Assembly: GCF_000377405.1 (NCBI RefSeq)
Contig: NZ_KB905031.1
Span: forward strand, 1 to 42,065
Length of the DNA: 42,065 nt
Source: Thioalkalivibrio sp. ALE31
GTDB taxonomy: Bacteria > Pseudomonadota > Gammaproteobacteria > Ectothiorhodospirales > Ectothiorhodospiraceae
Reading direction: 5' to 3'
The position numbers and the translations under genes were made by a program. Within the stretch, counting starts at the first letter, position 1, and every line of letters starts with the position of its first letter. Of the stretch, positions 38,253 to 42,065 are shown piece after piece. A model generated the notes under the pieces. It did not search any database, was not told the origin of the DNA, and saw nothing but the letters and a program-made list of their open reading frames with translations.

Positions 38253-38293
38253 GGCCGGGGTTCCACCCGGCCCCGGGTGATCGCGCATCACCC
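38253..38293 (+). promoter_or_regulatory. Two consecutive hairpins upstream of the 43-residue peptide gene
   Basis: GGCCGGG (38253-38259) pairs with CCCGGCC (38266-38272), and GGGTGAT (38275-38281) pairs with ATCACCC (38287-38293). Neither has a T tract. A 9-base direct repeat CGCTTTGCG follows at 38295-38303 and 38312-38320. Together they may form a leader, attenuator or binding region. Confidence 0.4.
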
Positions 38294-38351
38294 ACGCTTT
38301 GCGCATTACCGCGCTTTGCGTCTTTCACTCTGTCCCGGGGAGGACTACATC

Positions 38352-38483
38352 ATGATGAATGAACAAGGTTTCGGCTGGATGGGCGGTATGGGTCTTGGCG
38401 GGGGCCTGATCGGGCTGCTCGTCCTGGTGCTGCTGATCCTCGGCATCGCCGCCCTGATCAAGTACCTGTTCGGCAATCGCTGA
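38352..38483 (+). CDS. 43-residue single-span membrane peptide
   Basis: Begins [18 protein letters not shown] and continues with one hydrophobic helix (about 17-37) and a short basic end KYLFGNR. The ATG at 38352 has a strong GGGGAGGAC upstream; a second ATG follows immediately. It ends 11 bases before the P-type ATPase gene, so it is almost certainly co-transcribed. Small Met/Gly-rich membrane peptides are common beside copper exporters. A role as a metal-site or assembly partner is inference. No known family name can be given. Confidence 0.75.
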   Translation: MMNEQGFGWMGGMGLGGGLIGLLVLVLLILGIAALIKYLFGNR

Positions 38484-38494
38484 GGAGGCGCGCG

Positions 38495-40999
<2,505 letters not shown>

Positions 41000-41017
41000 G
41001 CGGGTATCCTGTGCCGC

Positions 41018-41872
41018 ATGCAAGCATCGAACCCGAATCCTGAATCCGCGCCGGAGTCCCCGGTCGTTTATCGCGCGGCCGAGGCCGCGTTGCGCGAGCG
41101 GGACCCGGAGACCAAGTGCGAGCGGGCGCTGGAGCTCATACGCGGTTGGTGGGCGGGCGAGCTGGAGGCCGGGAGTGCCCCGGCACCGGAACGCATGGAG
41201 GTACCGGGGCGGCCCGAACACCCCGTGCTGGTGCACCCGAAGGATCTTCCTCGGCGCGGGCTGCACACCACGGCCGGGCGGGTGGCGCTGGTGCACGCGG
41301 TCGCGCATATCGAGTTCAACGCGATCAATCTGGCGCTGGACGCCGTCTATCGCTTTCGCGACATGCCGGCGCCGTTCGTCAGCGACTGGCTGCAGGTGGC
41401 GGCCGAGGAGGCGCGCCATTTCCGGCTGTTGCGTGCGCGGCTCAACGAGCTGGGGGCGGACTACGGCGACCTGCCGGCCCACAACGGGCTGTGGGAGGCC
41501 GCACTCGCGACCGACCACGACGTGATGATCCGCATGGCCCTGGTGCCGCGCGTGCTGGAGGCGCGCGGGCTGGACGTGACCCCGGGCATGATCGAGCGCC
41601 TGGCAGCAGCGGGCGATCACGCGACCGTGGCGCTTCTCGAGATCATCCAGCGCGAGGAGGTCGCCCACGTGGCGATCGGCACGCGCTGGTTCCGCGAGTT
41701 GGCCCACGCGCGCGGGCTCGATGCCGAGCCGCTCTTCCTCGAGCTGCTGGCAGAGTACATGCCGGGCCGCGTACGCCCGCCCTTCGCCCACGCCGCCCGC
41801 CGCGCCGCCGGTTTCACCGACTCCGAGATGGCGCAACTGGAGGCCCAGGCCGCCACCGATTCGTCGCCATAG
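41018..41872 (+). CDS. DUF455 ferritin-like protein
   Basis: A 284-residue soluble protein of the DUF455 family, with a ferritin-like helical bundle. Candidate di-metal ligands are E99 (HAVAHIEFNA), E131 and H134 (EEARHF), E181 (VLEARG) and E214 with H217 (REEVAHVAIG), the arrangement expected of a diiron site. Substrate and reaction are unknown; a related domain occurs in tRNA-modifying and oxygenase enzymes. It begins 18 bases after the ATPase stop without a clear ribosome site, and is probably not functionally part of the metal locus. It is the last gene before the right-edge repeat. Confidence 0.85.
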   Translation: MQASNPNPESAPESPVVYRAAEAALRERDPETKCERALELIRGWWAGELEAGSAPAPERMEVPGRPEHPVLVHPKDLPRRGLHTTAGRVALVHAVAHIEFNAINLALDAVYRFRDMPAPFVSDWLQVAAEEARHFRLLRARLNELGADYGDLPAHNGLWEAALATDHDVMIRMALVPRVLEARGLDVTPGMIERLAAAGDHATVALLEIIQREEVAHVAIGTRWFRELAHARGLDAEPLFLELLAEYMPGRVRPPFAHAARRAAGFTDSEMAQLEAQAATDSSP

Positions 41873-41917
41873 ATTCGAGCGGATCGGCTCTGCGCCGTTT
41901 TGTGGTCAGGCCTGGCA

Positions 41918-42031
41918 GTGGCTGGTCTTGGTTCGGCATACGGTGTTTACGGTGCCTTCGGTCCGCATACTGCCTGGCGCTGACTCGCCAGCGCGCCCCG
42001 AGTGACTTCTTTGCTCGTGCAAAGAAGTCAC
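41918..42031 (-). repeat. Hairpin repeat, right copy (inverted)
   Basis: On the minus strand this is the same element as 379-491. A 13-bp perfect stem (42002-42014 with 42019-42031, loop TCGT on the plus strand) is adjacent to an 84-base flank (41918-42001). Five stem pairs differ from the left copy and all keep pairing. It lies 45 bases after the DUF455 stop. Beyond 42031 only 34 bases remain and the rest of the element, if any, is outside the window. Confidence 0.75.
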
Positions 42032-42065
42032 CAAGAAACACGCCCGACTGCCGCGACCCCGGCCC

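Noticed and set aside
41814-42041. A short minus-strand frame in the right repeat, with ARWRVSARQY in common with the left frame
   Set aside because: The peptide similarity follows from DNA repeat identity; frame is lost at the single-base gap and stem changes follow base-pairing, not codons.

Overview
The window is a high-GC gammaproteobacterial chromosome segment made almost entirely of core genes in familiar gene neighbourhoods: nadB divergent from rpoE-rseA-rseB-rseC-mucD, lepA-lepB-DUF4845-rnc-era-recO-pdxJ-acpS, hflK-hflC, hisZ-purA, rnr-rlmB-rpsF-rpsR-DUF2232-rplI-dnaB-alr. This order, a persulfide dioxygenase, MetZ-type methionine synthesis and the GC-rich codon use suggest a sulfur-oxidising Chromatiales/Ectothiorhodospiraceae relative such as Thioalkalivibrio. 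That placement is an inference from gene content, not from an alignment.

Layout. Bases 1-599 hold no credible gene but several strong hairpins, including a repeat that recurs inverted at the right edge (41918-42031). On the minus strand, 600-5351 reads bolA-like, two unrecognised genes (one with an HEAGH motif), two tandem HDOD signalling genes, then lipA. Plus-strand genes follow: persulfide dioxygenase, mazG and a coupled ferredoxin-NADP reductase-like flavoprotein. A MITE-like element with 25-base terminal inverted repeats fills the convergent gap before nadB. The sigma-E envelope-stress operon (10025-14177) carries a sigma-E-type promoter before rpoE and a second, closer match before mucD. 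A glutaredoxin-like gene is translationally coupled to lepA, and the signal peptidase, RNase III, Era, RecO, PdxJ and AcpS genes follow. hflK-hflC has its own promoter and ends at a strong intrinsic terminator. hisZ-purA is followed by a minus-strand tRNA-Leu(CAG) with a near-consensus promoter and an intrinsic terminator. RNase R, RlmB, the S6/S18/L9 ribosomal protein block, DnaB, alanine racemase, O-succinylhomoserine sulfhydrylase and cardiolipin synthase come next. Last is a copper-type locus: a small secreted Met/His/Cys protein, a 43-residue membrane peptide and a P1B ATPase whose two metal-binding domains have lost the first cysteine of CxxC. A DUF455 ferritin-like gene follows.

Most genes are ordinary. 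No CRISPR array, prophage, transposase or large accessory island is visible. The points most worth following are the covarying hairpin repeat at both edges, the altered HMA motif with its two small partner genes, the two unrecognised genes next to bolA, the structured rpsF leader, and the separate sigma-E-type promoter of mucD.
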